Shown here: one piece after another, positions 7,218-17,363 of the stretch | Layout: each line of letters begins with the position of its first letter | Position numbering within the stretch: the first letter of the stretch is position 1 | DNA from: an uncultured SAR86 cluster bacterium | GTDB lineage: Bacteria; Pseudomonadota; Gammaproteobacteria; Magnimaribacterales; AG-339-G14 | DNA: 64,000 nt | NCBI GenBank assembly: GCA_902578495.1 | Contig: CACHCY010000001.1 | Span: 62,001-126,000, forward strand | Reading direction: 5' to 3' | Program-made: the position numbers and the translations under genes | The notes under the pieces: generated by a model | The model's input: the letters and a program-made list of their open reading frames with translations, nothing else | Databases searched by the model: none | What the model was told of the DNA's origin: nothing

Positions 7218-8176
7218 AAAAAGTTTTTATGTTTAATCATATTCATTAAATCATATTCTGTCTCAGAAACTCTTCTGCCGATTGCCGCTTTTTCAATAGA
7301 ATTTATTGACCCACTTAAGTGTGCAAAAGCTTGCATCATACATATGACGCCCCATCGCAATGAACCAAAAAGTTGCCAGATATCTATTTGAGATTTTTCG
7401 ATTTTAATATTTGAAATTGACTCATATCCTTCAATAAGTTTTTCTATATCACCTAAACCCCCTACTCTTTTATGAACGTTTCCAAACCTCCAAGATCTTA
7501 CGCACAACCATCCTAAATCCTCCATTGGATTGCCAATATGAGCTAACTCCCAATCGATAATTGATTCTAGATTTGACTCAGAAATAATAAAATTACCGAA
7601 ACGAAAATCTCCATGAACTAATACATTGTCGTAGTTTATCAATTCTTGGGTTTCTAACCATTTGAATGCTAACTCAAAAACTGGCTGAGGCTGCTCAAAA
7701 CTTGAATATACCAAATATAGTTTTTTCAATGACTCTTCAAAAGAGACTTTATCAAGATCGCCTAAGTCATCTAATTCTGTTTGGTGAATAGTTGCGAGCG
7801 ACTTACCAAGTTCAAATGATAATTTACCGCGCACGTTTGCATATTTATCATCTCTTAGGATTTTTCTAGGAATCGTTTCTCCGGGAATTGCTTCCATAAC
7901 GTATCCCTCACCGATTTCTCCATCTTCAGAAAATTCAAAGACTATTTCAGGGACTGGAGCATCAAGAGATCTAACTACTCTTTGAATTTTTGCTTCCAAT
8001 TTTTTTGGTATTGCCATAACCGACTGTTCCTTAGATAGAGAACGTCTAACAATTAGCTCTTTATCATCTTCAAGAATGATTCTGTTTATATCAGCCGAAG
8101 CTCCTCCTGTTAGAGGAATCAATTTTTTAATTTTTTGATTCAGAGAATTCTCTAAAAATTCCTGAAAATTTTGCAT
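7214..8176 (-). CDS. APH-family phosphotransferase (ACAD10/ACAD11 kinase-like)
   Basis: A 320-residue aminoglycoside-phosphotransferase-fold kinase. The catalytic loop is LVHGDFRFGNFII, followed by the metal-binding IIDWELAHIGNPMEDLGWL; a GGASADIN loop and IVRRS segment form the N-lobe. Similar kinase domains in mammalian ACAD10/11 phosphorylate 4-hydroxyacyl-CoAs so that a linked acyl-CoA dehydrogenase can process them. Here kinase and dehydrogenase are separate genes one nucleotide apart, so a role in hydroxy-acyl-CoA breakdown is a reasonable inference. It is not likely to be a drug-resistance enzyme. Confidence 0.85.
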   Translation of the reverse strand: MQNFQEFLENSLNQKIKKLIPLTGGASADINRIILEDDKELIVRRSLSKEQSVMAIPKKLEAKIQRVVRSLDAPVPEIVFEFSEDGEIGEGYVMEAIPGETIPRKILRDDKYANVRGKLSFELGKSLATIHQTELDDLGDLDKVSFEESLKKLYLVYSSFEQPQPVFELAFKWLETQELINYDNVLVHGDFRFGNFIISESNLESIIDWELAHIGNPMEDLGWLCVRSWRFGNVHKRVGGLGDIEKLIEGYESISNIKIEKSQIDIWQLFGSLRWGVICMMQAFAHLSGSINSIEKAAIGRRVSETEYDLMNMIKHKNFL

Positions 8177-8177
8177 T

Positions 8178-9380
8178 CTAAGAAGATGCTAATGAAGCGT
8201 CTCTTTCACCAAAGTCCCAACCGGGGCCGTTATGTTCATAATTTTTTAATATTCGTCTAGCTACCGATTGAATATGTACCTCATCAGGACCATCATATAT
8301 TCTTGCTTCTCTGGCATGACGATACATAAGACTTAGAGGAGTGTCGTCTGTAAGTCCTTTAGCGCCATGGACTTGAATGGCTCTATCAATAACATTATGA
8401 AGCATTTCTGCACCGACAACTTTGATAAGACCGATTTCGATTCGTGCATCATCTCCTTGATCAATTCTTTTTGCTGCATCGAGCGTTAAATGCCTCGAGG
8501 CTTGTATCTCACAAGCACTATCGAATACAAATTTTTGCAATAATTGTTTTTTTGTCAAAGGTGTACCGAAAGTTTCTCTTTCGTGCATTCTTTCACAAAG
8601 TAAATCAAATGCCCTTTGAGCTTGGCCAAGCCATCTCATGCAATGGAAAATTCTTCCAGGACCAAGTCTTTTCTGAGCAATGATAAAACCTTGCCCTCGT
8701 GGACCTAATAAATTTTCTTCTGGAACTTCGACGTTGTCGTACTCGACCTCATAATGACCACCGTTGATGCCTAAAACAGGCGTTTCTCTGACAATTTTAT
8801 AACCTGGATTATCTGTAGGAACGATGATCATACTAAAAGCACCATGACTTGGAGCTTCTAATTCAGTTCTACACATTACGGTTGTATAAGCAGCTCTTGC
8901 TGCTCCTGTAGTAAACCACTTTCTACCGTTAATTCTCCAGACGCCATCCTCAAGAATTGCTGTAGTTTGTAGTTGAGTTGGATCGGAACTCGCAACTTCA
9001 GGTTCTGTCATTCCGAAGCTTGGAAAGATCTCTCCTTGGACAAGAGGCTCTAAGTATTGATCTCTCCAGTGAGGTGAAGCAAATTCTCTTAACATGATTG
9101 AATCTTGTAAAGAGTGTGTTCCCAAGGCCACCATCGCAAAAGACGAACGACCGATTACTTCATTTACGTAGACATACTCCATGAATGGCATTCCGCCTCC
9201 GCCAATATCTGTTGGATGCCCCAAAGCCCAAATTTTCTCGTCTTTGGCAAGCTGCATTAGGGAGCCAAGCATCTCTCTAGATTCAGGCGTGCCTTTAGCA
9301 AGTTCAGTTTCCTTTGGATAGATTTCATTTTCTATGAAATCTTTAACTTTAGCCCTTATTTTTGTCCAATCTTTACTCAT
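8178..9380 (-). CDS. Acyl-CoA dehydrogenase
   Basis: A 400-residue FAD-dependent acyl-CoA dehydrogenase. Recognisable parts are the FAD/substrate segment GMTEPEVASSDPTQLQT, INGRKWFTTGA, the C-terminal helical domain with QKFVFDSACEIQASRHL, and RIYDGPDEVHIQSVARRIL near the end. The sequence resembles the dehydrogenase half of ACAD11-type proteins. It is the first gene of a three-gene operon with the kinase and DUF6285 and follows lysS by 4 nt. Likely role: alpha,beta-desaturation of an acyl-CoA, electrons going to ETF. Chain length and branching specificity are unknown. Confidence 0.88.
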   Translation of the reverse strand: MSKDWTKIRAKVKDFIENEIYPKETELAKGTPESREMLGSLMQLAKDEKIWALGHPTDIGGGGMPFMEYVYVNEVIGRSSFAMVALGTHSLQDSIMLREFASPHWRDQYLEPLVQGEIFPSFGMTEPEVASSDPTQLQTTAILEDGVWRINGRKWFTTGAARAAYTTVMCRTELEAPSHGAFSMIIVPTDNPGYKIVRETPVLGINGGHYEVEYDNVEVPEENLLGPRGQGFIIAQKRLGPGRIFHCMRWLGQAQRAFDLLCERMHERETFGTPLTKKQLLQKFVFDSACEIQASRHLTLDAAKRIDQGDDARIEIGLIKVVGAEMLHNVIDRAIQVHGAKGLTDDTPLSLMYRHAREARIYDGPDEVHIQSVARRILKNYEHNGPGWDFGERDASLASS

Positions 9381-9384
9381 CTGT

Positions 9385-10836
9385 TTAATTTCCCTTGTTT
9401 TTTAATTGCGGAAATAAAATTACGTCCCTTATGGAATCTATTCCCGTAAGTAACATTACCAATCTATCCAATCCTATGCCAACACCAGCGCAAGGAGCAA
9501 GACCATATTCTAGCGCTTCGATATAGTCTAGATCCATCTCCATAGCCTCCTCATCACCCTTTTCTTTATCTTCCATTTGCATTTTGAATCTTTCTAGCTG
9601 GTCTTCCGGATCATTTAACTCAGAAAAACCGTTTGCGATCTCTTTACCATCTATGAAAAGTTCAAATCTATCTACATAACCCTCATCACCCTCTGATTTT
9701 CTTGATAAAGGAGAAATCTCCAGAGGATATTTATAGATAAAAGTTGGTTCAGAGAGCTTATCTTCAACTTCTGACTCAAAAATTTCAGCTTTTAATTTGC
9801 CCACAGATAAAGTTTGAAAATTTTCAATTTTTAATGATTGTGCAAATTTTCTAAGGCTATCTATATCATCTAAATCTTTTTTGTTAAGTGATGTATTTTT
9901 TGTGATCGCATCATCAAAAGATACTCTTTTAAATTTTTTAAAAGATCTTTTGCTTTGCTCTAAATTCGAAAGATGCTTTATTAATGCTTCCACAAAATCC
10001 ATCTGGAATTCGTAATCTTCATAGGCGGTATAAAATTCCAACATGGTAAATTCAGGATTGTGCTTAGTGGATAATCCTTCGTTTCTAAAATTTCTATTAA
10101 TCTCATAAACCTTTTCAAAACCTCCAACAACAAGCCTCTTTAAGTAAAGTTCTGGAGCAATTCTTAAATACAAATCCATTCCTAAAGCATTATGATGAGT
10201 TACGAAAGGTTTAGCCGCAGCTCCCCCAGGGATGGGATGCATCATTGGTGTCTCTACCTCTATAAACCCACTTGAATCAAAGTAACTCCTAGTCTCGGAA
10301 ATAATCTTGCTTCTGGCTAAAAAAACCTCTCTTGATTCCTCATTAACTAAGAGATCTAAATATCTTTTACGATATCTTTGTTCAACGTCGACGAGTCCTT
10401 GATGTTTTTCAGGTAAGGGTTTTAGTGATTTGGTTAATAGAACAGCTTCAGTTACCTTGATGGATAGTTCTCCTGTGTTAGTTTTAAAAAGATCCCCTTC
10501 TACTCCAATGATGTCTCCAATATCCCAAGTTTTAAAATCATCGTAGTTACTTAATGTATCTTCCCTCAAATAAAGCTGTATTTGTGCGCTCATATCTTGG
10601 ATCGTTGTAAAACTGGCTTTTCCCATAAGCCTTCGTAACATAATTCGACCGGCAACTTTGACACTAATACTTTTACTTTCTAAATCGTCTTTGCTTAAAT
10701 CTGAAAATTCTTTTATTAATTCCTTGGCTAATTCATTTCTCCTAAATGAATTGGGATAGTCCTGTCCTTGCTCCCTAAGCTTATTTAATTTTTCTTTTCG
10801 TACTTCAAATAAATTATTTTCGTCTTGCTCTTTCAC
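9385..10836 (-). CDS. lysS: Lysine--tRNA ligase (class II)
   Basis: Charges tRNA-Lys in the cytoplasm. The 483-residue protein begins with an OB-fold anticodon-binding domain (about 60-170), followed by a class II catalytic core with motif 2 FRNEGLSTKHNPEFTMLEFY and motif 3 GVGIGLDRLVMLLTG. EIANGFSELNDP is a typical LysRS segment. It abuts prfB with no gap, the conserved prfB-lysS pair of many gammaproteobacteria. Confidence 0.97.
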   Translation of the reverse strand: MKEQDENNLFEVRKEKLNKLREQGQDYPNSFRRNELAKELIKEFSDLSKDDLESKSISVKVAGRIMLRRLMGKASFTTIQDMSAQIQLYLREDTLSNYDDFKTWDIGDIIGVEGDLFKTNTGELSIKVTEAVLLTKSLKPLPEKHQGLVDVEQRYRKRYLDLLVNEESREVFLARSKIISETRSYFDSSGFIEVETPMMHPIPGGAAAKPFVTHHNALGMDLYLRIAPELYLKRLVVGGFEKVYEINRNFRNEGLSTKHNPEFTMLEFYTAYEDYEFQMDFVEALIKHLSNLEQSKRSFKKFKRVSFDDAITKNTSLNKKDLDDIDSLRKFAQSLKIENFQTLSVGKLKAEIFESEVEDKLSEPTFIYKYPLEISPLSRKSEGDEGYVDRFELFIDGKEIANGFSELNDPEDQLERFKMQMEDKEKGDEEAMEMDLDYIEALEYGLAPCAGVGIGLDRLVMLLTGIDSIRDVILFPQLKNKGN

Positions 10837-11920
10837 TTAAACGCCCTCTTTTAAACTAGCCTCAATAAATAAGTTAATATCACCATCTAGGACTGAATTG
10901 CAGTTTGAAGTCTCTACTCCAGTTCTCAGATCTTTAATTCTAGACGAATCTAAAACATATGACCTTATTTGACTTCCCCAACCAATATCAGATTTTGAAT
11001 CTTCTAAACTCTTTAGTTCCTCTTCTTTCTTATTTAGCTCCAACTCATAAAGCTTTGCTCTTAATTGTTTCATGGCTTCTTCTTTGTTTCTATGTTGAGA
11101 TCTTCCGCTTTGACATTGGACTACGATACCGCTTGGTTCATGAGTTAATCTAACAGCAGAATCAGTCTTATTAACGTGTTGTCCCCCTGCCCCACTTGCA
11201 CGATAAGTATCGACTCTAATATCTGCAGGATTTAAATCTACTTCAATATCTTCATCTATTTCTGGAGAAACGAAAATCGAAGCAAATGAGGTATGTCTTC
11301 TGTTTCCTGAATCAAAAGGAGATTTTCTTACAAGCCTATGAACTCCGGTCTCTGTTCTTAGCCAACCGTAAGCATAATCACCTGAATACTTTATTGTAGC
11401 GCTTTTAATTCCAGCGACATCACCTGGTGAAACCTCAATAATTTCTACTCTAAATTTTTTATCTTCGCCCCACCTAAGATACATTCTCATCAACATCTCT
11501 GCCCAATCTTGCGCCTCAGTACCTCCTGATCCTGCCTGAATATCAAGAAAAGCATCATTAGGATCCATCTTGTTTGAGAACATTCTTTGAAATTCCAATT
11601 CCTTTAATTGAGATTCAAGGTTAACTACTTCGTCGGACAAATCTTCAATCTCGGAATCACTTGAAATTGCTTCTAATTCAATTAGATCATTAACATTGGA
11701 AGTTAATTCTGAATACAGAATTAATATTTTTTCTAAAAAAGATTTTTCTTTATTGAGTATTTTAGCTTGCTCTTGATCTTGCCAAACTTCTGGATTTTCA
11801 AGCTCTAGATTAATCTCTTTTAATTTTGTCTCTTTATCCGTTAAGTCAAAGATACCCCCTTAACTCATCAAGAGAGTTTTTTGCAGCCATTAAGCGATCT
11901 TTTAAGGAAATCTCTTGCAT
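10837..11920 (-). CDS. prfB: Peptide chain release factor 2, with programmed +1 frameshift
   Basis: RF2 releases peptides at UGA and UAA codons. The gene is in two frames. A 24-codon leader starts at ATG 11920 ([10 protein letters not shown]...ELRGYL) and stops at TGA 11848-11846; the remaining 336 residues read on in the +1 frame from GAC at 11847, giving about 360 residues. The main part carries the codon-reading SPF motif (RKSPFDSG) and the catalytic GGQ motif ([10 protein letters not shown]). A frame-blind caller would start it at TTG 11640 and lose about 93 residues. It is upstream of lysS and follows thrC by 2 nt. Confidence 0.95.
11845..11860 (-). promoter_or_regulatory. RF2 autoregulatory +1 frameshift site
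   Basis: The minus strand reads AGGGGGTATCTTTGAC from 11860 to 11845, the same core as the classic E. coli prfB site. It has an internal Shine-Dalgarno-like AGGGGG, three nucleotides, a slippery CTT and an in-frame TGA. Low RF2 lets the ribosome pause and slip +1; high RF2 terminates at codon 25. Autoregulation is established for this site type; here it is inferred from sequence identity. Confidence 0.95.
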
Positions 11921-11922
11921 CT

Positions 11923-13290
11923 TTAAATCTTATCAAATATGAATTCTTTCAAATCTGAGAAATTGTAATTCATGGTTTCATATTTTTCTTCTGAATCTAA
12001 GAATTTTTGTAGTCGTTTAGGAGTATCGGAAAAATCAGGTATAACCTTTTTTATGGTATCAATAAACTTTGAAGGGTGAGCTGTCGCAAAACAGACATAA
12101 TTTTCAGCGCCTCCTTCACGAATATTTTTAATCCCAATTGCAGTGTGTGGATCAAAAATATCCCCTGTCATTTCATAAAGAAGTTCAATTTCCTCCAGAA
12201 TTTCTTCATCAGCAACCGAATGACTTTCAAAAACATTACAGAGATCTTTATAAAGCTTATTGGCGATAGAAAAGCCATCTTTCTTGAATTGTTTCATTAA
12301 TTTTTGTGTCTCGATTCCATTTCCACCCAACGAATCAAACACCAATCTCTCAAAATTACTAGCAGACGAAATATCCATACTTGGAGCCAATGATTCCAGT
12401 GTATTGAGTTTTCTATAAATATTATTTTTGAAAAAGACATCAAGAACATTATTTCTATTAGTGGCAATGTTTATCTTATTAAGATTAAGACCCATCTTTT
12501 TTGCATACCAGCCAGCGTATGCATGACCAAAGTTTCCAGATGGGATTGAGACATTAATCTCTTTTTTATCAATTCTTGAACTTAAATAAAAGAAATATAC
12601 AGTTTGAGCAAGAATTCTAGTCCAATTTATTGAGTTAATGGACGCAAAGAGAATATCTTTATTTTCTGAGGTGTCCGCAAACATATTTTTTACAAAGTCT
12701 TGGCAGTCATCGAAATTTCCAGTTACAGAAACCGCTTCGACATTATCTTTATTCCAGGTTGTCATTTGTTTTCGTTGTACTTCAGATATTTTTCCATCAG
12801 GAAAGAATATAAAGGAATGTAAGTTTTCAAAGTTTTGACATGCTGCAATGGCTGCAGATCCAGTATCGCCACTTGTTGCTCCCAAGATAACTATTTTTTT
12901 TCCTAACTTCTCTGAGGCTGCGTTTAGAAACCTGCCTAAAAGTTGCATGGCAACATCTTTAAATGCCAGTGTTGGGCCATGAAATAATTCTAAAACATGC
13001 CCAAATTCGTAATCTTTAATTTGAACTACATCATTGGTTTCAAAATTTTTATATGCATCTGAAATTATCTTTTGCAATTCATCTTTTTTTAGAAAATCAC
13101 CGATAAAGGGACTGATAATAATCTCAGCTATTTCTATATAGGATAAGTTTTTCATATCATCTATGACTGCGCTTTCAAGCTTAGGAATTACAGATGGAAC
13201 AAATAACCCTCCGTCAGAAGCTGTACCTGAAGCTAAAATATCCTCAAAAGAAGCTTCTTTAGCTTCACCTCTTGTACTTACGTATTTCAT
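11923..13290 (-). CDS. thrC: Threonine synthase
   Basis: PLP enzyme converting O-phospho-homoserine to threonine. The 455-residue length fits the long gammaproteobacterial class. The N-terminus MKYVSTRG, the PLP-lysine segment HGPTLAFKDVAMQLLG and the phosphate-binding ATSGDTGSAA loop are clear. It overlaps hom by 4 nt, so the last steps of threonine synthesis are coupled; the order alaC-hom-thrC runs as one minus-strand unit. Confidence 0.96.
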   Translation of the reverse strand: MKYVSTRGEAKEASFEDILASGTASDGGLFVPSVIPKLESAVIDDMKNLSYIEIAEIIISPFIGDFLKKDELQKIISDAYKNFETNDVVQIKDYEFGHVLELFHGPTLAFKDVAMQLLGRFLNAASEKLGKKIVILGATSGDTGSAAIAACQNFENLHSFIFFPDGKISEVQRKQMTTWNKDNVEAVSVTGNFDDCQDFVKNMFADTSENKDILFASINSINWTRILAQTVYFFYLSSRIDKKEINVSIPSGNFGHAYAGWYAKKMGLNLNKINIATNRNNVLDVFFKNNIYRKLNTLESLAPSMDISSASNFERLVFDSLGGNGIETQKLMKQFKKDGFSIANKLYKDLCNVFESHSVADEEILEEIELLYEMTGDIFDPHTAIGIKNIREGGAENYVCFATAHPSKFIDTIKKVIPDFSDTPKRLQKFLDSEEKYETMNYNFSDLKEFIFDKI

Positions 13291-14579
13291 TTATTTGGAT
13301 TAAAAATTCTGAGATGAACAATCTTTTTGAAAAGGTCCTTCTCATTAGAAAAGCTATTTAAAAGGTCTTCTAATTCATTTTCATTACATTCATTAAGGAC
13401 AATTACTATAGGAATAAGACCATTTTGTGAAAAATCTTCCTTCTGAATCACAGACTCGATACTTAAGTTTTGCTTTGCAATAAAAGATGATATTTTGGCC
13501 ATTACTCCTGGACTATCATTTACTTCCAATCTTAAGTATCTCTGACAAGAAAAAGTATCATTGGAAATCTTCATTAATCCCTGACCGAATTTGCTGTAAT
13601 TAACCTTATTATCCTGAGCTATGTCAAAAAGATCAGATAATATTGAGGATGCAGTAGGTTTTGGTCCGGCTCCCGGACCGTAAAAAAGATTAGAGCCTGA
13701 ATCTTTAGTAAAAACCTCTATTGCATTCATTTCGTCATTTACTTTAGATAGTATTGAAGATTGTTGAATTAATGCAGGAAATGATTTCAAAATGAGTCTA
13801 TCTTTTTCATGAGATCCTATTGATAAAGGTTTGATTGAATACCCAAGCTCTAGAGCAAACTTGAAGTCTATACTCTCAACGATATCTATTCCCTCAATAT
13901 CTAATTCAATGGAACTATCTAATTTTGAACCGAAAGCAAGGTACGATAATACTTTTCCTTTCTGCGCTGCATCAGTCCCGTTTAGATCTAATGTTGGATC
14001 TGCTTCAGCGAAGCCTAGCTCTTGGGCTTGCTTTACACCTTCCTTCAACCCAATACCGTCTGATTCCATTTTGGATAGTATAAAGTTGCTTGTTCCGTTA
14101 AGAATTCCTGCAAACCAAGATATATTTTCAATTCTTGCTTTTGAAGAAAGCGACCTAATAATTGGAATTCCTCCTGCAACAGAAGCCTCAAATCCAATGA
14201 ATAAATTATTATTTTCAGCTAATTTAAATAGCTCATCTCCATGTAAAGACATCATTGCTTTGTTAGCAGTTATGAAATCTTTTTTAGATTCAAGGGCTTG
14301 TTTTGCGACTTTATATGCATCGTCTATTCCGCCCATAACCTCGATAACAACATCAATAGAATCATTATTGATAATAGATTCAAAATCGGTGTGAATATTT
14401 CCATTGAACTTATCCTTGTATCCTCTTAATTTGCCGCTTTTTGTCACTACCTCGGTTACTAGAAAGTCTGTATCAAACATTTTCTTATAGAAATCAGCAT
14501 TTACTGTTAATAATTCCAATACAGCTCCTCCAACGTTTCCTGCGCCGCATAAAGCAATCTTTATCTCTTGCTGAGCCAT
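13287..14579 (-). CDS. hom: Homoserine dehydrogenase (with ACT domain)
   Basis: NAD(P)H-dependent reduction of aspartate semialdehyde to homoserine. The 430-residue protein has an N-terminal Rossmann motif (CGAGNVGGAVLELL, about 10-23), the catalytic-domain segment NGTSNFILSKM followed by GFAEADPTLDLNGTDAAQK, and a C-terminal ACT domain (LRLEVNDSPGVMAKISSFI onwards), which in this family usually allows feedback control by threonine. It is monofunctional, without an aspartokinase domain. It overlaps thrC by 4 nt and alaC by 1 nt. Confidence 0.96.
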   Translation of the reverse strand: MAQQEIKIALCGAGNVGGAVLELLTVNADFYKKMFDTDFLVTEVVTKSGKLRGYKDKFNGNIHTDFESIINNDSIDVVIEVMGGIDDAYKVAKQALESKKDFITANKAMMSLHGDELFKLAENNNLFIGFEASVAGGIPIIRSLSSKARIENISWFAGILNGTSNFILSKMESDGIGLKEGVKQAQELGFAEADPTLDLNGTDAAQKGKVLSYLAFGSKLDSSIELDIEGIDIVESIDFKFALELGYSIKPLSIGSHEKDRLILKSFPALIQQSSILSKVNDEMNAIEVFTKDSGSNLFYGPGAGPKPTASSILSDLFDIAQDNKVNYSKFGQGLMKISNDTFSCQRYLRLEVNDSPGVMAKISSFIAKQNLSIESVIQKEDFSQNGLIPIVIVLNECNENELEDLLNSFSNEKDLFKKIVHLRIFNPNK

Positions 14580-15745
14580 TAGAATATTTTTTTTATGCCT
14601 TTAACTGCTTGATTTATTCTTTGTCTATTCTCGATCAAAGAAAATCTGACATAGCTATCTCCATACTGCCCAAAACCAATTCCAGGCGAAACTGCTACGT
14701 CACATTTATTAAGCAGTAACTTAGAAAATTCAATAGATTTCATTTTAAATTTATCTGGAATTTTAGCCCAAACAAACATAGTTGCTTTTGGTTTCTCAAC
14801 CTCCCAGCCAATTTTGTTTAATCCGTCACATAAGACATCCCTTCTTTCTTTATACATATCTCTAATTTTATTAACTTCTTGATCTCCTTCATTAAGAGCA
14901 ACAATTGATGCAACTTGAATTGGGGTAAATAATCCATAGTCATAATATGATTTAACTCTGGATAGAGCGCCAATAAGATCTTTGTTTCCACAACAAAAAC
15001 CAACTCTCCATCCTGGCATATTGTAACTTTTAGATAGCGTAAAAAACTCTACCCCAATATCTTTTGCTCCTTTTACTTCTAAAAAGGAAGGAGCTTTATA
15101 ATCGTCAAAACATAAATCTGCATAGGCTAAATCATGAATAACCCAAATTTCATTTTTCTTGGCAATCTCAACAACCTGCTCAAAAAAATCTATATCAACA
15201 CACTCAGTAGTAGGGTTCGATGGAAAATTTAAAACAAGCATTCTTGGCTTAGGAAATGTATTGGCAATTGCTTCTTCAAGTTGATTAAAAAAATCAATGC
15301 CTGGACCAATGGGGACATGTCTTATATCTGCTCCTGCAATGATAAAGCCAAAAGGATGAATGGGATAAGATGGATTCGGGACTAGGATGACGTCTCCTTT
15401 ATCCATCGTTGCGAGAGCTAAATGACCAAGACCTTCTTTAGATCCCATGGTAACGATTGCCTCATTTTCTGGATCAATAGAGACATTATATTTTCTATCA
15501 TACCAATCTGAAATGGCCTTCCTTAGCCTTGGAATTCCTTTGGATTGAGAATAGCGATGAGTTTCTTTTTTATTGACCGTTTCAGTAAGTTTATTAACTA
15601 TGAAATCAGGAGTAGCTTGATCAGGATTTCCCATGCCAAAATCAATAATGTCTTTCCCATCGTGACGAGCTTGAATTTTTAATTGATTTATCTCCTCAAA
15701 AACATATCGAGGAAGTCGTTCTATTCTAGAAAAATCTTTATCCAT
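14579..15745 (-). CDS. alaC: AlaC-type PLP aminotransferase
   Basis: A 388-residue fold-type I aminotransferase. The N-terminal [18 protein letters not shown] and [13 protein letters not shown] segments, the PLP lysine in [15 protein letters not shown] and the C-terminal arginine region [10 protein letters not shown] match AlaC (alanine transaminase) and relatives next to hom in many gammaproteobacteria. Likely reaction: glutamate plus pyruvate to alanine plus 2-oxoglutarate. Position upstream of hom-thrC is conserved; specificity for another amino acid cannot be excluded. Confidence 0.82.
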   Translation of the reverse strand: MDKDFSRIERLPRYVFEEINQLKIQARHDGKDIIDFGMGNPDQATPDFIVNKLTETVNKKETHRYSQSKGIPRLRKAISDWYDRKYNVSIDPENEAIVTMGSKEGLGHLALATMDKGDVILVPNPSYPIHPFGFIIAGADIRHVPIGPGIDFFNQLEEAIANTFPKPRMLVLNFPSNPTTECVDIDFFEQVVEIAKKNEIWVIHDLAYADLCFDDYKAPSFLEVKGAKDIGVEFFTLSKSYNMPGWRVGFCCGNKDLIGALSRVKSYYDYGLFTPIQVASIVALNEGDQEVNKIRDMYKERRDVLCDGLNKIGWEVEKPKATMFVWAKIPDKFKMKSIEFSKLLLNKCDVAVSPGIGFGQYGDSYVRFSLIENRQRINQAVKGIKKIF

Positions 15746-15746
15746 T

Positions 15747-16454
15747 TTAATTGAGTAATTTTATGAGCCTGTCTGGTTCAATAAATCCTGGAATGATGCT
15801 TCCATCTTCTTTAAGAATTGCAGGGGTCCCTTGGACGCCCATACTTCGCCCTAAGTTATAGTGGGATTCCACTGGATTATTGAGACAATTTATCATTTCA
15901 ATATCCTCACCTTGCTTTAACAAGGTCAAAGATTTGTTTTTTTCAGTTGAACACCATGCAGATATAATTTTTTGACCAGCTTCCGAAGCAAGACCTTGCC
16001 TCGGGAAAGCTAAATAATTTACCTGAATTCCAAGTTCATTGTATGCTTGAATTTGACTATGAAATTTTCTGCAATAACCACAATCTACATCAGTAAATAC
16101 ATATATTTGATGAAGAGGATTTTTAGCCTTAAAAGTAATCAAAGTAGTTTTATCTAGTCTTTTAATTTTATCTAGCCTTGCCTTAGCTTTTGACTCATCG
16201 CTAAGGTTTATAATGCCTTCATCAGTGATCCTTAAAAGATCACCATAGAAAATACTTTTTCCATCATTTGATACATAGAGTAAAGAACTATCGCTTAATT
16301 TAACCTCATAAAAACCTTCTTGAGGGGATACAGAAACCGATTCAATTTCAAAACTAGCAGGCAAAATAGACTTCAGAGAATCAAGAAACCTATTATCTTG
16401 GGAACTTAAAACAAGACTAAAAAAAATAAATGAAGTAATAAAAAAATATCTCAT
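15747..16454 (-). CDS. dsbC: DsbC-type periplasmic disulfide isomerase
   Basis: A 235-residue periplasmic thiol-disulfide isomerase. It has a signal peptide (about 1-18), an N-terminal dimerisation domain (about 22-75), a helical linker and a thioredoxin-fold domain with the CGYC active site at C125-C128 and the cis-proline segment [10 protein letters not shown]. coli DsbC has the same active-site tetrapeptide. A second cysteine pair (in SAWCSTEK and MINCLNN) matches the structural disulfide of the family. It starts 1 nt from the xerD stop, the usual neighbour. Confidence 0.9.
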   Translation of the reverse strand: MRYFFITSFIFFSLVLSSQDNRFLDSLKSILPASFEIESVSVSPQEGFYEVKLSDSSLLYVSNDGKSIFYGDLLRITDEGIINLSDESKAKARLDKIKRLDKTTLITFKAKNPLHQIYVFTDVDCGYCRKFHSQIQAYNELGIQVNYLAFPRQGLASEAGQKIISAWCSTEKNKSLTLLKQGEDIEMINCLNNPVESHYNLGRSMGVQGTPAILKEDGSIIPGFIEPDRLIKLLN

Positions 16455-17351
16455 TTAACCTCTTGGATGATGAGTTTTATGAATAGACTTAAGTCTTTCG
16501 TTTGCCACTTCTGTATAGATTTGGGTTGTATTGAGACTTGCGTGTCCAAGTAAAAGTTGGACAACCCTCAAGTCGGCTCCATTATTCAGCAAGTGAGTCG
16601 CAAAAGCATGTCTTAAAGTATGAGGTGATATTTTAGATGAATCAATGTTTGCCTTCATGCAATATTCCTTTATTCTCAACCAAAATCCTTGTCTGGTAAT
16701 TCCTGCTCCACGAGAATTTAAAAATAAATGATCCTCTGTTACATTTTTAAGTAATTCGGGTCTTATTTGCTCAATATATTTTTTTAATAGGCTTATAAGC
16801 TCCTCCCCTATTGGCACTATTCTTTCTTTAGAACCCTTTCCAAGAATTCTAATTACTCCTTGATTAAAATTAATATCACTCAACTTAAGATTAAGAAGTT
16901 CCGACACACGCATGCCGCATGAATATAAAGCTTCAATCATAGTTTTATCTCTAAAACCTAAGTTTTTCTTTTCGTCAGGAGCATCAAGAAGATCATTAAT
17001 TTGTTGCTCAGTTAATGTATTAGGCAGTTTTCTGGGTAATTTTGGACTTTCTATATCTTTTGTAGGATTACTTTGAATTAAATTTCTTGATTCAAGATGA
17101 CCAAAAAAAGCTTTTATAACAGACAAATTTCTTGATACGGTTTTAGCTGATAAGCCTTTTGAAAGCCTAAAAGACATAAATTCCATGATTTCTGCTCTTG
17201 TGACATCGGTTAATACAATTTTTGATTTATCCAAATATTTCAAAAAAAGATTTAGATCTCTTGAGTAGGAGTCCAATGAATTTTTAGATAGTCCTTTTTC
17301 GATCCATAAGGAATCTATAAAACTTTCTATTTGTAAACTATTTTCTCCCAT
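16455..17351 (-). CDS. xerD: Site-specific tyrosine recombinase XerD
   Basis: With XerC, resolves chromosome dimers at dif during division. The 298-residue length is standard. An N-terminal SAM-like core-binding domain (about 1-95) precedes the catalytic domain with the full set R148, K172, H244, R247, H270 and nucleophile Y279. The position between dsbC and rplS-trmD is chromosomal and conserved, so this is the housekeeping recombinase rather than a mobile-element integrase. Confidence 0.94.
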   Translation of the reverse strand: MGENSLQIESFIDSLWIEKGLSKNSLDSYSRDLNLFLKYLDKSKIVLTDVTRAEIMEFMSFRLSKGLSAKTVSRNLSVIKAFFGHLESRNLIQSNPTKDIESPKLPRKLPNTLTEQQINDLLDAPDEKKNLGFRDKTMIEALYSCGMRVSELLNLKLSDINFNQGVIRILGKGSKERIVPIGEELISLLKKYIEQIRPELLKNVTEDHLFLNSRGAGITRQGFWLRIKEYCMKANIDSSKISPHTLRHAFATHLLNNGADLRVVQLLLGHASLNTTQIYTEVANERLKSIHKTHHPRG

Positions 17352-17363
17352 GAGAACGAGAGA

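Noticed and set aside
7214..8176. Aminoglycoside resistance kinase
   Set aside because: Although it has the APH fold, its operon with acyl-CoA dehydrogenase and DUF6285 points to acyl-CoA metabolism.
10837..11640. RF2 as a short gene starting at TTG 11640
   Set aside because: The same frame stays open upstream to the frameshift site, and a leader ORF with the classical signal precedes it.
16455..17351. Tyrosine recombinase as evidence of a mobile element
   Set aside because: Length, residues and the dsbC/rplS neighbourhood identify housekeeping XerD; no att sites or cargo genes are present.
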